The notes below the pieces were generated by a model, which was given only the letters and a program-made list of their open reading frames with translations, was not told the DNA's origin and ran no database searches. Positions 11,785 to 23,273 of a stretch of 64,000 nucleotides of DNA are shown in pieces. The stretch is taken from the NCBI RefSeq assembly GCF_036324505.1, contig NC_086365.1, forward strand, positions 6,630,655 to 6,694,654, in the 5' to 3' direction. This stretch comes from Eleginops maclovinus (Eukaryota; Chordata; Actinopteri; Perciformes; Eleginopidae). Position numbers and translations under genes: made by a program. Within the stretch, counting starts at the first letter, position 1. Every line of letters starts with the position of its first letter.

Positions 11785-13424
11785 ATCAGCCAGGCTTCCT
11801 TATCCAGACTTCTGTCATGGCTCATAAACTGCCATCCTAAGGAAAGTCTGGTCATATTTTGGACTAAAGTACAATTAGTTTGTGTGATCTTGTTTTAAAC
11901 CTAGTTAATGAAAAGTCACAATTAGACTTTTCATTGTAACTGCAATGGAGGTCGAAGAAGATTAAAACATGTTACAATCCATTATGGCAGCAATTTCAAT
12001 AATCATACGATCTCATATTTACATTGTAAATAAATGTCTTTGTCCAACAACGTGATCCCTGGTCAACCGGAATGCAGGATATGCACAAGACATGGTTGGT
12101 CCATGATTGGAATGAGTAAAGGAAAATCCACACTTTTGAAACACGTTTTACTTCTCTCTCTGGAAGCTACTGGAAGTGATTTTTAGGAATTGTAGGAAAT
12201 CAGTAAACTAAAATCATGGTACAGCAGGTTGAGAGAAAGTGGTACACAACCAATGGAGTTAGCAAGACAACGTACTTTTTAAAATCTTTCTGTACAAATA
12301 CTAATGCCTATAAAGACAAGAAACATGCAAATGACTACTTCATTTGCAAGTGCTGAATTATACCTTCAAATAAAAAATAAAAACCCTCTATTTTCTATTG
12401 ATGAAAAATGTGAGCAGTATGAATAGCCTCAAACCACAAATATGATTATCAGATGCCCATATGGTTCTTATCTGCTCTGTATTCACCTGACAGAAGAGCT
12501 GGGAGCAGGAAGTGGACATTAGGATGGAGCTCAGGAAGTGTTTTGAACCCATATTTAAAATAAAATAAAGAAATACTACCTTTAGCAGCTTATGCTGTTA
12601 TAGGCATTTGTCTTACAGAAGTCTTGGCCGTATAGTTGTGCAGTGGTTTCAATTTATACACAGAACCACACATATCCTGCAGTTTCATATACAGCTCAGT
12701 AAATGTGGTCACTACCTTCCTCTTCCTCTCCTAAAACCCCAAACATCCAGTAAGAGATGAGATGAGGTCAAGAGGAGGAAACGGGGGGGGGGTTGTTGCG
12801 TGACAAGCAGCTCCAAAACCACATGTGTGTGTCTCTGCCCTCAAAGGTGAATTGTGTTCGTGCTCTTCTTCCGCTGGGTGATTCTGTCCTCTGCATCCTT
12901 TCCCATCTCTCCACTCTCGTCCCCTGTAGACTGGCCGCTCTTGTCCACCATCACATACGAGCACTTACAGATGGGAGGAGGAGGAGGAGGAGGAAACTGT
13001 CATAGAGTGCAAAGTTTATTGCGATAGAAGAGGCACTTTGGTTGTCAAAAACAAACTCTCTCTGTGTCTAACACCACTGAGCTATGAGCCCTGTCCCGAG
13101 TTATTTTGAGAAACCAGAGCGACCTCTCAGCTGATCCTTCCCGTTCCCGTGCCGGAGACCTTGTTTCAGTGGCATAGCGGCACATTGCTACAGCTAAACG
13201 GATCCATTCACACGCCTGGTTTTACATTAGAGAAACAAGCAGTGGGATTTTTGCATAATGCACGTCACCGAATATAAACTGTTTATTGAGTCAAAGCTGT
13301 TCAAACTGAAAGATGTAATTGAGTTACACACTTTATTAGTTGTGCATTAAGCAAAAGACAGAATACTACTAGAAAATATACAGAAATTCTGTGTTTTGAA
13401 TTCAGACGATGAGCAACATGCTAC
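11785..13424. other. Noncoding stretch
   Basis: AT-rich, with a poly-G run at 12783-12792 and a (GGA)n patch at about 12974-12992. No gene or known repeat recognised. Confidence 0.45.
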
Positions 13425-13545
13425 TTGCTCCTTTAAAGCAGATCTCCGTAGTGGCCGTTAAACTGTGGAATTCTTTGCCTAATGATTTTAAGGCAGTTTG
13501 AACATCTTTAGGGTCCAGAAAATGTATAAATAATGGAAAAATAGA
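13425..13545 (+). pseudogene. LINE ORF2 C-terminal fragment
   Basis: A short frame reads SVVAVKLWNSLPNDFKAV before TGA. The phrase 'W-N-S-L-P' near the end of ORF2 is a hallmark of the L2/CR1/Rex-type LINE reverse transcriptase proteins of fish. Only about 100 bases remain, so the family cannot be fixed. Confidence 0.5.
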
Positions 13546-13559
13546 CAGTATGAAGATGT

Positions 13560-14390
13560 AAGGTAACCTGCGGGGATTTTTCTGTAAAAATATAGTATGA
13601 GGGAACTAAGGTCACTTAGTTACGGACAAAATTACGGCCCGCCACTTTACAGTGAAAATAATGCATTAGAGCTGGGGGGTCCACACCTTTTTAGAAAAAC
13701 ATACAAAGGGCTGGGCCCCTCACTAGATGTGGGGTAAATTGCCTCATAAGTTAAGTTATAGATTAAAAAAATCATTCAAATGTTTATGCTTGATACTTGA
13801 ATATGCTCTAAGCAAAAAAACAGCCTACATCAAAGCTCTCCGCAGGGTTTCATTTATTGTGTTACAATAAGGTTTGGCAGCTCATTCCTTAAAACAGAAG
13901 CGTGAGATTGCTTATAGTAAGAGTAAATATGAAGGTTCTGTTCCAAGCCTGTTGTACAAATAAGTTATTTGGCCTTTTTTTATTTACTTATTATTGAAAA
14001 TGTGTTCAACTTTAATTGACGGGATATATTTTTAAGGTGGGCTCATTAACACATGAATCCTGTGTTGAATATTTTGTACATATATATTCAAGCAGTACAA
14101 TATAAGACAACTTTCTGGTATGAGCCATATTCCATTAAACTTTTAGCATTTGCGGAGGGCCAATTAAAACTGGCCCCCGGGCCACAGTTTGGACACCACT
14201 GCATTAGAGTGAAGGGGAAAATAGTAGAGTCTTCATGTCTTAAAGCTGCTGAGTCATATATAATACCTCAAACAACAAAAAATCTAGAGCTACGGTTTCT
14301 TTCCTCCCTCTACAGAAAAAAGGACAGTAAGAGGAACGATCTAATTCAGAAATCTCCGTTTCAGTGTAAGCCTGCTGCCTCTTCTACAGA
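13560..14390 (+). repeat. Dispersed repeat, copy A, interrupted by a hAT MITE
   Basis: The flanks 13572-13671 and 14202-14390 match the reverse complement of 36080-36345 base for base over long runs, for example the shared cttaaagctgctgagtcat and cctcaaacaacaaa. In copy A the homology is split exactly at cattagag by the 530-bp element 13672-14201. The family is not known to me; no protein is encoded. Confidence 0.78.
13672..14201 (+). mobile_element. hAT-type MITE, 530 bp, with intact 8-bp target duplication
   Basis: The terminal inverted repeats are ctggggggtccacac and agtttggacaccactg. The flanks are identical 8-mers, cattagag (13664-13671 and 14202-14209), as made by hAT transposases. It contains no transposase. 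A second copy in the same orientation lies at 31264-31808 and shares phrases such as agctcattccttaaaacag and gagtaaatatgaaggtt. Confidence 0.88.
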
Positions 14391-15159
14391 AATATGATTT
14401 TCTGGCATCACTTTAAAGTTTGACGGGGAAAATCAGCATTTTGATTTAAGGGCGCACGCCGAAAGTAAGAAGAGACAAAACCTTGACCTGTTTTGGGTGT
14501 GTTTTGGGTTTCATGTAACTGTAATTATGGTTTGTAAGCAGCTGTGATTGCTTCCAACACAAATAAGACTTTCTTCTCCCCGATCCTTTCCATCGTGGGC
14601 TACCAAAAAAAAACGCTTACATGTTTTGTTTTATAATAATTCCCATAAGTGGAATACATTAAAAAAGGGGGGAAAGGATGAGGCAGAGGTGCAGACGGAT
14701 GAGAGAAATAAAGATATCGCTCCATCAGAAGCTGGAGGAGCTGCACTGGAACAGAGCGCACTTTGAAGTGTTTATTTGATGCTCCTGAACGCTGGCAGCT
14801 TTACATGTGTGTTTGTGTATCTGTGTCATTTCTATCAGTCATGTCTGTGTGAGTGTTTTTATAGTCTCCTAATAGCAGCAGTTTCCTATAGCCCAGACAG
14901 AAGAAGTGTGTGTGGTTGTTGTTTAAAAACCTGTGGACGCACCGCTGTGAGCAACACCATCTGGTTTAGCGCATAACCCGAGAAATGCATTTTTAATTCA
15001 TCCCAGATCAGTGGAGCAACCTTAAATTAGCCGTCTTAGTACGAGCAGCTTTTTTTCCGAGCAACTACACTCCACACTACAATTATCCTCCCTTCCTTCA
15101 TTGTGTTTAATTTGTGCCAGTGTTAACTAAGTTTGTTAAGTCCGACTGATCTAATGTGT

Positions 15160-15263
15160 TTCTTTCTTTTCTCTCTCTATGTTCTGCTGCCTCCTCTCAT
15201 CGGATCACCGCATCTCTACTCCTTCCAACACAGGTAAAGAACTTTCACTACCATTCCTGTAGA
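15160..15263 (+). promoter_or_regulatory. Strong 3' splice site joined directly to a GTAAAG donor (recursive splice site or 30-nt exon)
   Basis: From about 15160 to 15230 the sequence is strongly pyrimidine-rich, and no AG dinucleotide occurs for about 70 bases until CAG at 15231-15233. Such an AG-exclusion zone is typical of a used 3' splice site. The next bases are GTAAAG, which read as a donor. The motif Y-tract + CAG|GTRAG is the signature of recursive (ratchet) splicing in long introns. Alternatively, the 30 bases 15234-15263 are an exon reading VKNFHYHSCR in phase 0, followed by another GTAAAG donor. Both readings place a + strand transcript across this point. Confidence 0.35.
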
Positions 15264-17765
15264 GTAAAGACACATCTAATGCAGAGTTGTTTTGTGCTGT
15301 TTTCTGTGTTTTGAGCACTGAAAGCCATACTACGAGACGTAACGCTCCTATTTATTGTACATGTTAAGGTTTTCAAATGGATCCAGCTTCCTTATATGAT
15401 CTTGAGGCCCTATTTTTTTGAGAGGGATAACATCTAGCTTGTGTCTAGCTTTTCGGTTGGAAAGCACTTTGACCTCAATGTTTATTCATGAGCTTTCAGT
15501 CAAATAACCAGATCTTCATCAGCCAATTTGCGCAGATGTCAAACTTGTATTTTTTTCACTTTTAAGCAAGCTCTTTTTAAAAACTGCTCAAGCCAAAGCC
15601 TCACCTATTTGGGGTTGATAAGTCACTCTTTCCAAAAGCCCACAGAAGCCCCATGGAGATCCTTTATTTTGGGAATTGAGTTTAGCAGGATCTGCATTTA
15701 ATTTCTGTCTTAACTTTAAGTGAGGTAAGAACTGGGGCTTCTCTTCCTCATTCAGTTTGAAGCCTTTTAACACAAAAGTGTTCCGAAGTTGAGACAAGCT
15801 TCACGCCTGTGAAGGATGCTCAGCGGTAAATAAATCTGAACTGTAATGGCAGCCAATATCCCCCCAAAAAAGATGACGAGAAACTGGCGAGAGCAGCAAA
15901 AGATAGAGCTGCTTTTAAGTCTTGAGATAAAGTCTCATGTCAAGTCTTAGAGGACAAACGAGGAGTCGAGTCTCAGGTCTGCATAAGGCACACCGCAACT
16001 CAAGATGCAATCTCCTCAGGTTTCAGTCAGCCAAAAATAAATAGCCCCATAGTTTTTAAGTGTTCTACTTTTTCCCAGTTGAAGCTAAGGTTGCGCAGAT
16101 AACCAAAATTGAGTCGTAATATGGACAAGTGCATTGTCAAAATTGCAGTAAGCGCAATATTTGGTGAAGTCAAAATATGTAAGAATATCTCAGCCTTAAA
16201 AACGGTATTAAGATTTTGATTCAGAACACTTTATGTCCTTTAACTTTACATATCGTGGACATTTGTGTTTGGCACTGTCAAATAAGATACAAAAAATACA
16301 CAGTACAACATTAATTTCTTACACACCAAATTGGCGAAAGATTATGCAGACTTGATAAAAAATCCTTGCTTGGGTCAGATCCTTAAAAAATCACACCATG
16401 ATCTTTTTAAGAATACAGTTAAAATACAGTCTCTTCTTCAGTGTGTTTTACTGTTATTAAATATTATTGAATGGGTGTAACAATTACACTTACCTAAATG
16501 ACTTTCTAGAGAAATGATCACATGTTCAGTCTTGATCACAATGTGAGAGTGTGTAAATCTAGATAGAAGACATGTAATACCATCTTTGGAAGGACAAGAC
16601 CAGCGGCCCGCAGCTCCCTTCAGAACAATGCTGCCCGTGCTGTACAATAGCCAGAGCTGTGAAATGTCACACAGCTAAAGGTTATTTCCTACTTCATTAC
16701 TGCCCGGGGAAAAACAGCTATGCATGTGTTCAGACTGAACAAGTTGTAGTAGTCAGCGGGGCCAAGGATAGTGAGAGGGAGGAGCTGCTGTGTGGTGGTG
16801 AGACTGTAGAGGGGTTTATTGGTTGAGGAGGAAGTGGAGATATAGACGGATGAACATTCAGATGTAGCGCTGGAAGTATTTACATCAGTTGTGTCAAACA
16901 AAATGGCCCAGGGTGACTTTGCAAAGAGTCAAAATGACAGAGAAGACATTAACTACTTTTTTAACTAACTTTTGGTGTATTTTGAAAATACACGTTTTAT
17001 ACATTTACGAGGCAGCGGATAACTTAACCTTCTTCCTTAATAGTTCCCTCTTGAGTTTGTATAGTAGTGTGTGAGTTCAGGTTGTCAGAGTTACTACACA
17101 GATGTGGAAATGAATTGGAAATACATTGCTACATCTGGACAGGTTGTTTTGATCATAAAGTAAAATACTTTAAGGCTCAGTTCCAGATACCGATGACTAA
17201 ATGTTTTGAGCCTTTGCAGATACATTGTGATCTGTAAGTTGTAATGCACATGTTTAAATGATAAACTGAAGCATACAACTATTGCAGTATTTTTTACTTA
17301 TAAAACGTCCAGTTGTTCATAATGTTTGCAAAAAGACAATGTGTTAAATATGAACATTTTCCAAATTTCCTTATTTGCACAAAGGGAACAATTTGTAGTT
17401 GTTATTTAAAGGTTATTATGCTATGATTTTACTGGTCCGGTCCACTTGAGATCAAACTTGGCTTTACGTAAAGGGATACTTTACATTTTTTTTGTAGTAG
17501 TGTTGTATGTGGTAGTTATCCATAGTCTGTGTATCTACTCAAAGTAGATGGTGGTCAGCCACCACCTGTTGGGAGGAACAAACTGTGGTACCGGGACAGA
17601 AGTAAATCGAGGTACTGCTTTGGACATGGACAGCAGCAAATGTAATTGAGCTTCCTAAAATAAAGGAATAATAAGGATAAATCTAAAAATATATCAGTTT
17701 AAGTATAAGCTATATTAAGAACATTTCATTCATTTTATTGTTTGTTTGTGTCTTTTGTGAATCAG

Positions 17766-17951
17766 TACTATTCAAAGTCTTACAGAAACAGAAACGATCA
17801 AGGCAGCAGTAAACAAGAAACCCCATGTTCTGCTCGGTCAAATGACAGATTACAGAGGTTTGACAGCTTTGAAGACATCATGGATAACAGCTTACCGTCG
17901 GAAAGGGCTGTCTCATATCAAGGCAAATCATTAATGAAATATTCTAAAAAT
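17766..17951 (+). CDS. Probable internal coding exon, protein unidentified
   Basis: A T-rich tract (tttgtttgtgtcttttgtg) leads to aatcag at 17765, and an open frame starts there exactly in phase 0. It encodes about 62 residues including YYSKSYRNRNDQGSSKQE and RLQRFDSFEDIMDN, rich in Ser, Asn, Asp and Arg, as in a disordered signalling or scaffold segment. The best donor I can find is GTAGTA at 17952, which is weak; without splicing the frame runs to TGA at 17967-17969. The 'FDSFEDI' phrase recalls the DSFDSLDS and YSFDDV phrases of LMO7/LIMCH1 family proteins, which would fit the exon at 30513, but this is only a resemblance. It could be an internal exon with a poor donor or a chance open frame; I favour an exon. 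Confidence 0.55.
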
Positions 17952-17999
17952 GTAGTACTCTTGAACTGATATTGATTTAGTTTAAATGGGCCTTTTCTT

Positions 18000-19920
18000 T
18001 AGGTGTCTAAAATGTTGTTAACCGCTGCATCTGTTTACAGCAATTACTTCTGTGCCGTAAATCTAATCTGCTTATCTAACTTGTAGTTCATTCACTGACC
18101 ATGGATAAGCACGTCATATAACCCCACTTTTAAAAAAGCAACTATTTCTTTGAGAAAAGAATTCTTAACTACAAATAAAATTCCTGCAAAAACAATCTTG
18201 AAAAAAGTAATGGCATTTTTCAAATTACATTTAGCCTTCAAGTCCCTTAACATAAATATACACACACAGCCCAAACAGTGAATAACATCCCCCACTGAGG
18301 GACAGATTGACCAATCATTACTGAAGGCTAATTTTTGGGGACTTTGGTTGAACCTTGATGATTGTTGAATTGCAGCTGCAACCTGCTGTGAGGAATTTTA
18401 GCAGCTGCTGTCATTTTCTCCTCTGATAAGGTGCTGCGGCTCATGTGTGTTTGAGTGTGGGAGGACACCAAGCTTTGTGATGCCTGGTGTCTATCGATCG
18501 CAGAGGCTTTACAGTAGATACGTGCAGACAGGCCCCTTCCTGTCTGGATAAAAGTGCAAAGCTCATCCCCGACTCCTGGCACGAGAAGTGATAGAGAGCA
18601 GCAATGAAAGCACAGCATGTGAGGGATACCTTTTGGGGGGAGTTCACAGAGTGCATCCACCTGTAAATGAAGCAATTACAACAGGCTGTAGGTTTAACAA
18701 ATCTGATGAGGATACATTTTTAATGAGGTGTACGTGACTGGACTGAAATGTGATTGGATCCTTTTTAATCGTTATATAGAAATACATTTATGAAAGGCTG
18801 GGTTTGCCGCTGCCAAACAACACAGTACATATAATTCAACAATTACAGATTAAGTGCAAAAAAAAACACATTTTCTTTAATAGCATGTCCATCATCACTC
18901 ATCATCAGAAAACACTTTTCCCACAAAAATTGGACTATATGTTGAATATAAATAAAACACTTGGGGAGACGATGCCAATGTCTGTCAGTTCTGGCAACAG
19001 AATTTAGGAAATCAGTGTCTCTGGCATCAGTCTTTTCCTGCTGCAGTCAGGTTTGTTTTCTCTTGTTGTGAGATTCTGCCATCTTGTGGTTAAACCGGGT
19101 AGCACAGTGAACTGGGACACTATTAAAGGTAGAATCCCCCCTAAATCCACAAATATATTAAATGATGATAGATTATTTGTAGTTCTGTGGTGTTTCTTTG
19201 TCTGCTTGCCCACTGACAACTGATGTAAATAAGCAAAGTCAGATGGAATTAGTTTTAATCGTTCCCAGTCCCAAAATTAGATTATAAACTGAAAATTGTT
19301 CCTTAGCTAACTGGATTTGAATAGGCAATATATCATCTTAGGCAACATGTTGTAACTCAGTTCAGTGTATTTTCTCAGGGATGATGCACATTTATTACTA
19401 CCACTGCAAAAGTGTGTGAGCAAAACGGCACATTTTCAACTGTTGTAATGTCCCTCAGCCTGGTGTAAAATGGGTTATTAAAACACAGCATATGATTGCT
19501 AATTACATTACTAAATTGAGGGTTTTGTGATTTGGAGAGACTGTTGTTTGAGGATTTCCATTTATGTTGTTACATACATGTCATAATGGCGCTTCACTTT
19601 AAGAAAAACATGTTGTTGGTAAGAGATACAACAGTTAACAGTCATTTCCCAACTCATATTTTTTTTCTTGCTAATCTTGAAATCTCAACTGTAGCTTGTG
19701 ACACACATATACCCCAGCAGATGGTGCTATGTTACCAGAAGTGTCTCCAATTTCCTCACTTGTGCGAATAATACCTCATGATTAACCTCCTGATCATTTC
19801 TCCACATCCACCCCTGCACACAGAGCTCTGATCCTATATCTCCTCCATTTCTCCCAGTATGTCTCAAGCATTCATTAAACTAATCCATTGATTTTGGTGC
19901 ACCGATGTTGAGGCTGTGAT
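18000..19920. other. Noncoding stretch
   Basis: A 115-codon minus-strand frame (18328-18675) has no splice context and no recognisable domain. No repeat recognised. Confidence 0.45.
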
Positions 19921-19929
19921 CATTTTCAG

Positions 19930-20534
19930 ACAATTTATCCCGATACTTCAACTGGCGGAATATGTTTTGGTTCTCCAGCGAAAAAGGGCGAATTAAAGGA
20001 ATAAATCACAAGCAATTTGTGTCACAGGACTCCTTCAGACTTCATAATGGTCTTTATCAGGCTACAGCAGCAGCGTGCGTCAATAAAGATGGAAACAGAT
20101 GGTTTTCTGCTCCTTGCGTTTTCACTGGGGAACCGTCTGCAGAAGTTAAATCTCATGAGAGCACGGTTGACATTGGCAGCACAGATTTTGACCCTAGATT
20201 GAAGATATTCGATTTTCGACAGGTTGCACGTGTGTTCACTTGTGTCGGGAAGCTCTATTTGTCTGCGCCTCCATATAAGTGTGTTTGCACTGTCAGGGGG
20301 CCAATTAAGGCGTGTGATCAAGTGCGGGCCTCGCTGTTTGCCCGCGACAGGCCACAAGACGTAGTGCTCCGTGTCCACATCTCGGAGGATGGATGGTGTG
20401 TTTGTGGACACTGTGTTCTCTCAGTAAAACAGTTGGGACAGATTTTATTTCCATCCATCACCGCCGCCGTGATGATTTGGCCTTTTAGGAAACCGGCCCG
20501 GTATTCAGCTTTGTCGCACACAAAGTTTCTAAAG
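19930..20534 (+). other. 600-bp open frame in a CpG-preserving patch, nature unknown
   Basis: One + frame is open from a possible acceptor at attttcag (19929) to AAG|GTGACT (20535), giving about 200 codons; a 129-codon minus frame overlaps it. CpG dinucleotides are frequent (for example 20215-20370) while both flanks are CpG-poor. The translation is rich in Cys, Trp and Phe and matches no family I know. It could be a large exon, an unmethylated regulatory element or a conserved noncoding element. An open frame this long is unusual, though not impossible, by chance. Confidence 0.3.
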
Positions 20535-21307
20535 GTGACTTTCTCATTTCATTTCCTGTAAGAACAAACTATAAAAGACATTTCCCAGTCTTAATTGAGC
20601 AGGATTAGGTATAATACATTGGTACATGATGTGGATTTATGGTGAATCTTCTGGCAATATTCTACTTTGGTCTCAGTACCCTAAATGTGCTCAGCTTCAG
20701 CCTCTTTTTCATCATCATGAGGACTTTAACCTTATTTCCTCTGCCCCTCTATTGGATTACTTAATGAGTTTCAGAGTCAGAAAGCTAAACTGCTGCAGAA
20801 ATGGTATTTTGGGTCCCAAAAGCGAAGCCTTGTTGTTATCTTTGAGCAGCAGCGGTATTCTTCACGAGGCTGGGGCGGTAATGAGAAAGTTATGAGATAG
20901 CCTCCCCCTCCCCGTGCACTGGAGAAGACTGATGAGCCTGAACTTGCAAATAAAGTAAAAACAATCGGGATAGGAACACACACACATACACCATATAAAA
21001 AGAGATGAGCTTGTAAACTTGGAGGATTGATTGTGTCAATATCCACTTTATTTATATGGCAAGATGTCTCCTCCTTAAACTACAGGAAGTAAACCATTGA
21101 TGATTTAAACTTGTCTATTTTTCTGAACTGGATTGCAATAGTTTTTACACTGAGAATTCACTGCGATACAGTGGTCATGGAATCGAATAAGGGTGTTGTT
21201 AAATGGGGCTCATGTTGACTGAAATGCCAGAGATCAACATAAGATGTCGACCTGTTTTTTCAGGACTCTGAGACATGTGTTCCAAGTGCAACCTTGTGTA
21301 CCATCTT

Positions 21308-21515
21308 GAATACATTACCTCCACGAAGGTTATTCTCTCATAATGTTAATAAAGGTTTAGAATAATTTGTAGACCCACTCCGTGATTCGGATCTGCTCTA
21401 AAATGAAATGTGTTCTTCCTTGGCTAATGCTACGCCCTTCCACCAAGTTTCATGAAAATGGGTCCAGTTATTTTTCTGTAAACCTGCTGACAAACAAACA
21501 AAGAAACAAACCTAA
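21308..21515 (+). repeat. Dispersed repeat with (ACAAACAA) tail
   Basis: Contains ttacctccacgaaggtt at one end and caccaagtttcatgaaaatg, ctgctgacaaacaaacaaag at the other. Both are parts of a common fish interspersed element; the middle is shortened. Confidence 0.58.
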
Positions 21516-22095
21516 TATTACATTACCAGTTACTGCCTTAGCTTTTTTTTTATACACAAAGTGTCCTTTTTATGAAATCAAGAACCTGGGACTTTTTGAT
21601 TTTAAGATCAGCATTGGCCATAAAAAGGCCAAGCAATGTCTAACAGCCCCATAGATCCACCAGTTTATACACATTGTTTAGTGTTATAACACATTCTGAA
21701 AACACAGCAAATTTTCTCTGGACTCCGTTTAGGAGGCATCAGCCACCCACTCAGGGCTCTGCGGACTGACAGTAGTGTGAATGCCTGTGTTTGTGCATGT
21801 GTAAGCTCTCATTAAACCTTTAAAATGAGTCTTGTTAACCTGTCAGCCATCCCACATCTCCCCAGACGACTGCCACAGGGAGGCCATTTTGGATATTGAT
21901 AGCATTGCTGTCGAGAAGGCCAGCTTTCTGCATATAATACTTTAGATTTTTTTTTAAGTGTGAAGGATGGGTCCATTGTTGTAGTTTTATTTTAGGAAAC
22001 ATAAGCTTTTATAAGGAGGTGCAATCCCAGTCTGAGTGAATGCAGCAGAATCCTCCAGATCCCTAGAGGTTGCGTAAGCTGCCATCTTGTTTCTA

Positions 22096-22311
22096 CTCTG
22101 AAAAAACTAAAACGTTGACTTTAATTAAATGTATTATGTCAAGAAATTTCACATAACTGTATTAGGTTAGTTGAAAGCAATAATATGAAGTTGAACCTAA
22201 TATGTTTTATTTGAACTTAATATTATTGCTTTCAACTAAACTAATACAGTTATGTGACATCTGTTGACATAATACATTTAATTAAAGTCAACCTTTAATT
22301 TTTTTCAGTAT
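22096..22311. mobile_element. Fold-back MITE (long inverted repeat)
   Basis: The two halves are inverted copies of each other for about 90 bases: gttgactttaattaaatg and atgtcaa on the left pair with catttaattaaagtcaac and ttgacat on the right. The inner part, gaaagcaataat, pairs with attattgctttc. The ends look like ctgaaaaaa and ttttttcag. Single-stranded DNA or RNA would form a long hairpin. It has no coding capacity. Confidence 0.8.
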
Positions 22312-22820
22312 GCTCTGAGCCTTACATTTCTATCAGTGGTTCGCTTGTCACAATTACTTATGTTGGATGACATATCGCCCAAGGAATAATTGAGATACCC
22401 GATATCGTTGTCTTTTTTAGACCATTTTACTCCACTGATGTAGCGCCCAAAATTTGAAGAATGTATCGTCGTTGCTCAAATGAACACATGTCAAGTCCCC
22501 TTTTTTAAATGTGTGGTTACTAAGCTGTTTGTCCATCCAAAAAAAGCTTCAGGGTATTCTTATAAGACTGCAGAGCCAACGTGTAAGAATGAGATGTGGG
22601 CGGTTTCACATCGAAGCTCTTGATGTTGTGACTCAGACATTATGTATGACTTCTGGATCTGTTTTCATGCTCAAACATTAAAAAAAGCTTCAAGTAGGAG
22701 TCTTCTGGTGCTTAACAACACTTTCAGAAGATGTTCCACTTCCCTCACAACAAATTTACATGTTTAGTGTTATGTGTTCTCCGGTACAGTATTTATATAA
22801 CAGCTTCGACCTGTACTCAC

Positions 22821-22859
22821 AATGTCGGCTGTGAAAAAGTTAGCCGCAACACCCTTTGA
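22821..22859 (-). CDS. Candidate 39-nt exon on the minus strand
   Basis: On the minus strand a good polypyrimidine tract, tttgcctttctttcag, precedes 39 bases open in phase 0 (SKGVAANFFTADI) that end at ATT|GTGAGTAC, a consensus donor (plus-strand 22815-22820). Both splice sites are strong. It lies between a fold-back MITE and its half copy, so a repeat origin is possible. Strand is opposite to the better exons, so it would belong to another gene, or it is chance. Confidence 0.28.
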
Positions 22860-23131
22860 CTGAAAGAAAGGCAAAATCATATCAAGTGCTTTACAAAAAC
22901 AAACATTTAAAGCAATAACATATCAAACCTTTTAAAAAGCCAAAAGCACACAATTTAGCACAGATATAAAATACAAGAATAAAAGTAACAGTGCAGTGTA
23001 AGATATGAATAGTTATTTGATTTAATAAAAAGCACCAACAAACAGAAACAGTAAGTAGTCTTGATTTAAATAGAGTGAGTGTTGTAGTGCAGTTTTCTAG
23101 GAGTTTGTTACACCTATGTTGAGTAAAATAT

Positions 23132-23273
23132 CTAAAAGCAATATTATTAAGTTTTAATAAGAAATATTAGGTTCAACTAAATATCATTGCTTTCAACTAA
23201 CCTAAAACAATTATGTGTAATTTGTTGACATAATACATTTCATTAAAGTCAACGCTTTAGTTTTTTCAGTCTT
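23132..23273. mobile_element. Truncated copy of the fold-back MITE
   Basis: The right arm is shared with the copy at 22096 (ttgacataatacattt and attaaagtcaac, ending ttttttcag), but the left arm has lost its outer part. It lies about 0.8 kb from the complete copy. Confidence 0.68.

Noticed and set aside
18328..18675. 115-codon minus-strand frame
   Set aside because: No domain, no splice context, mixed composition.
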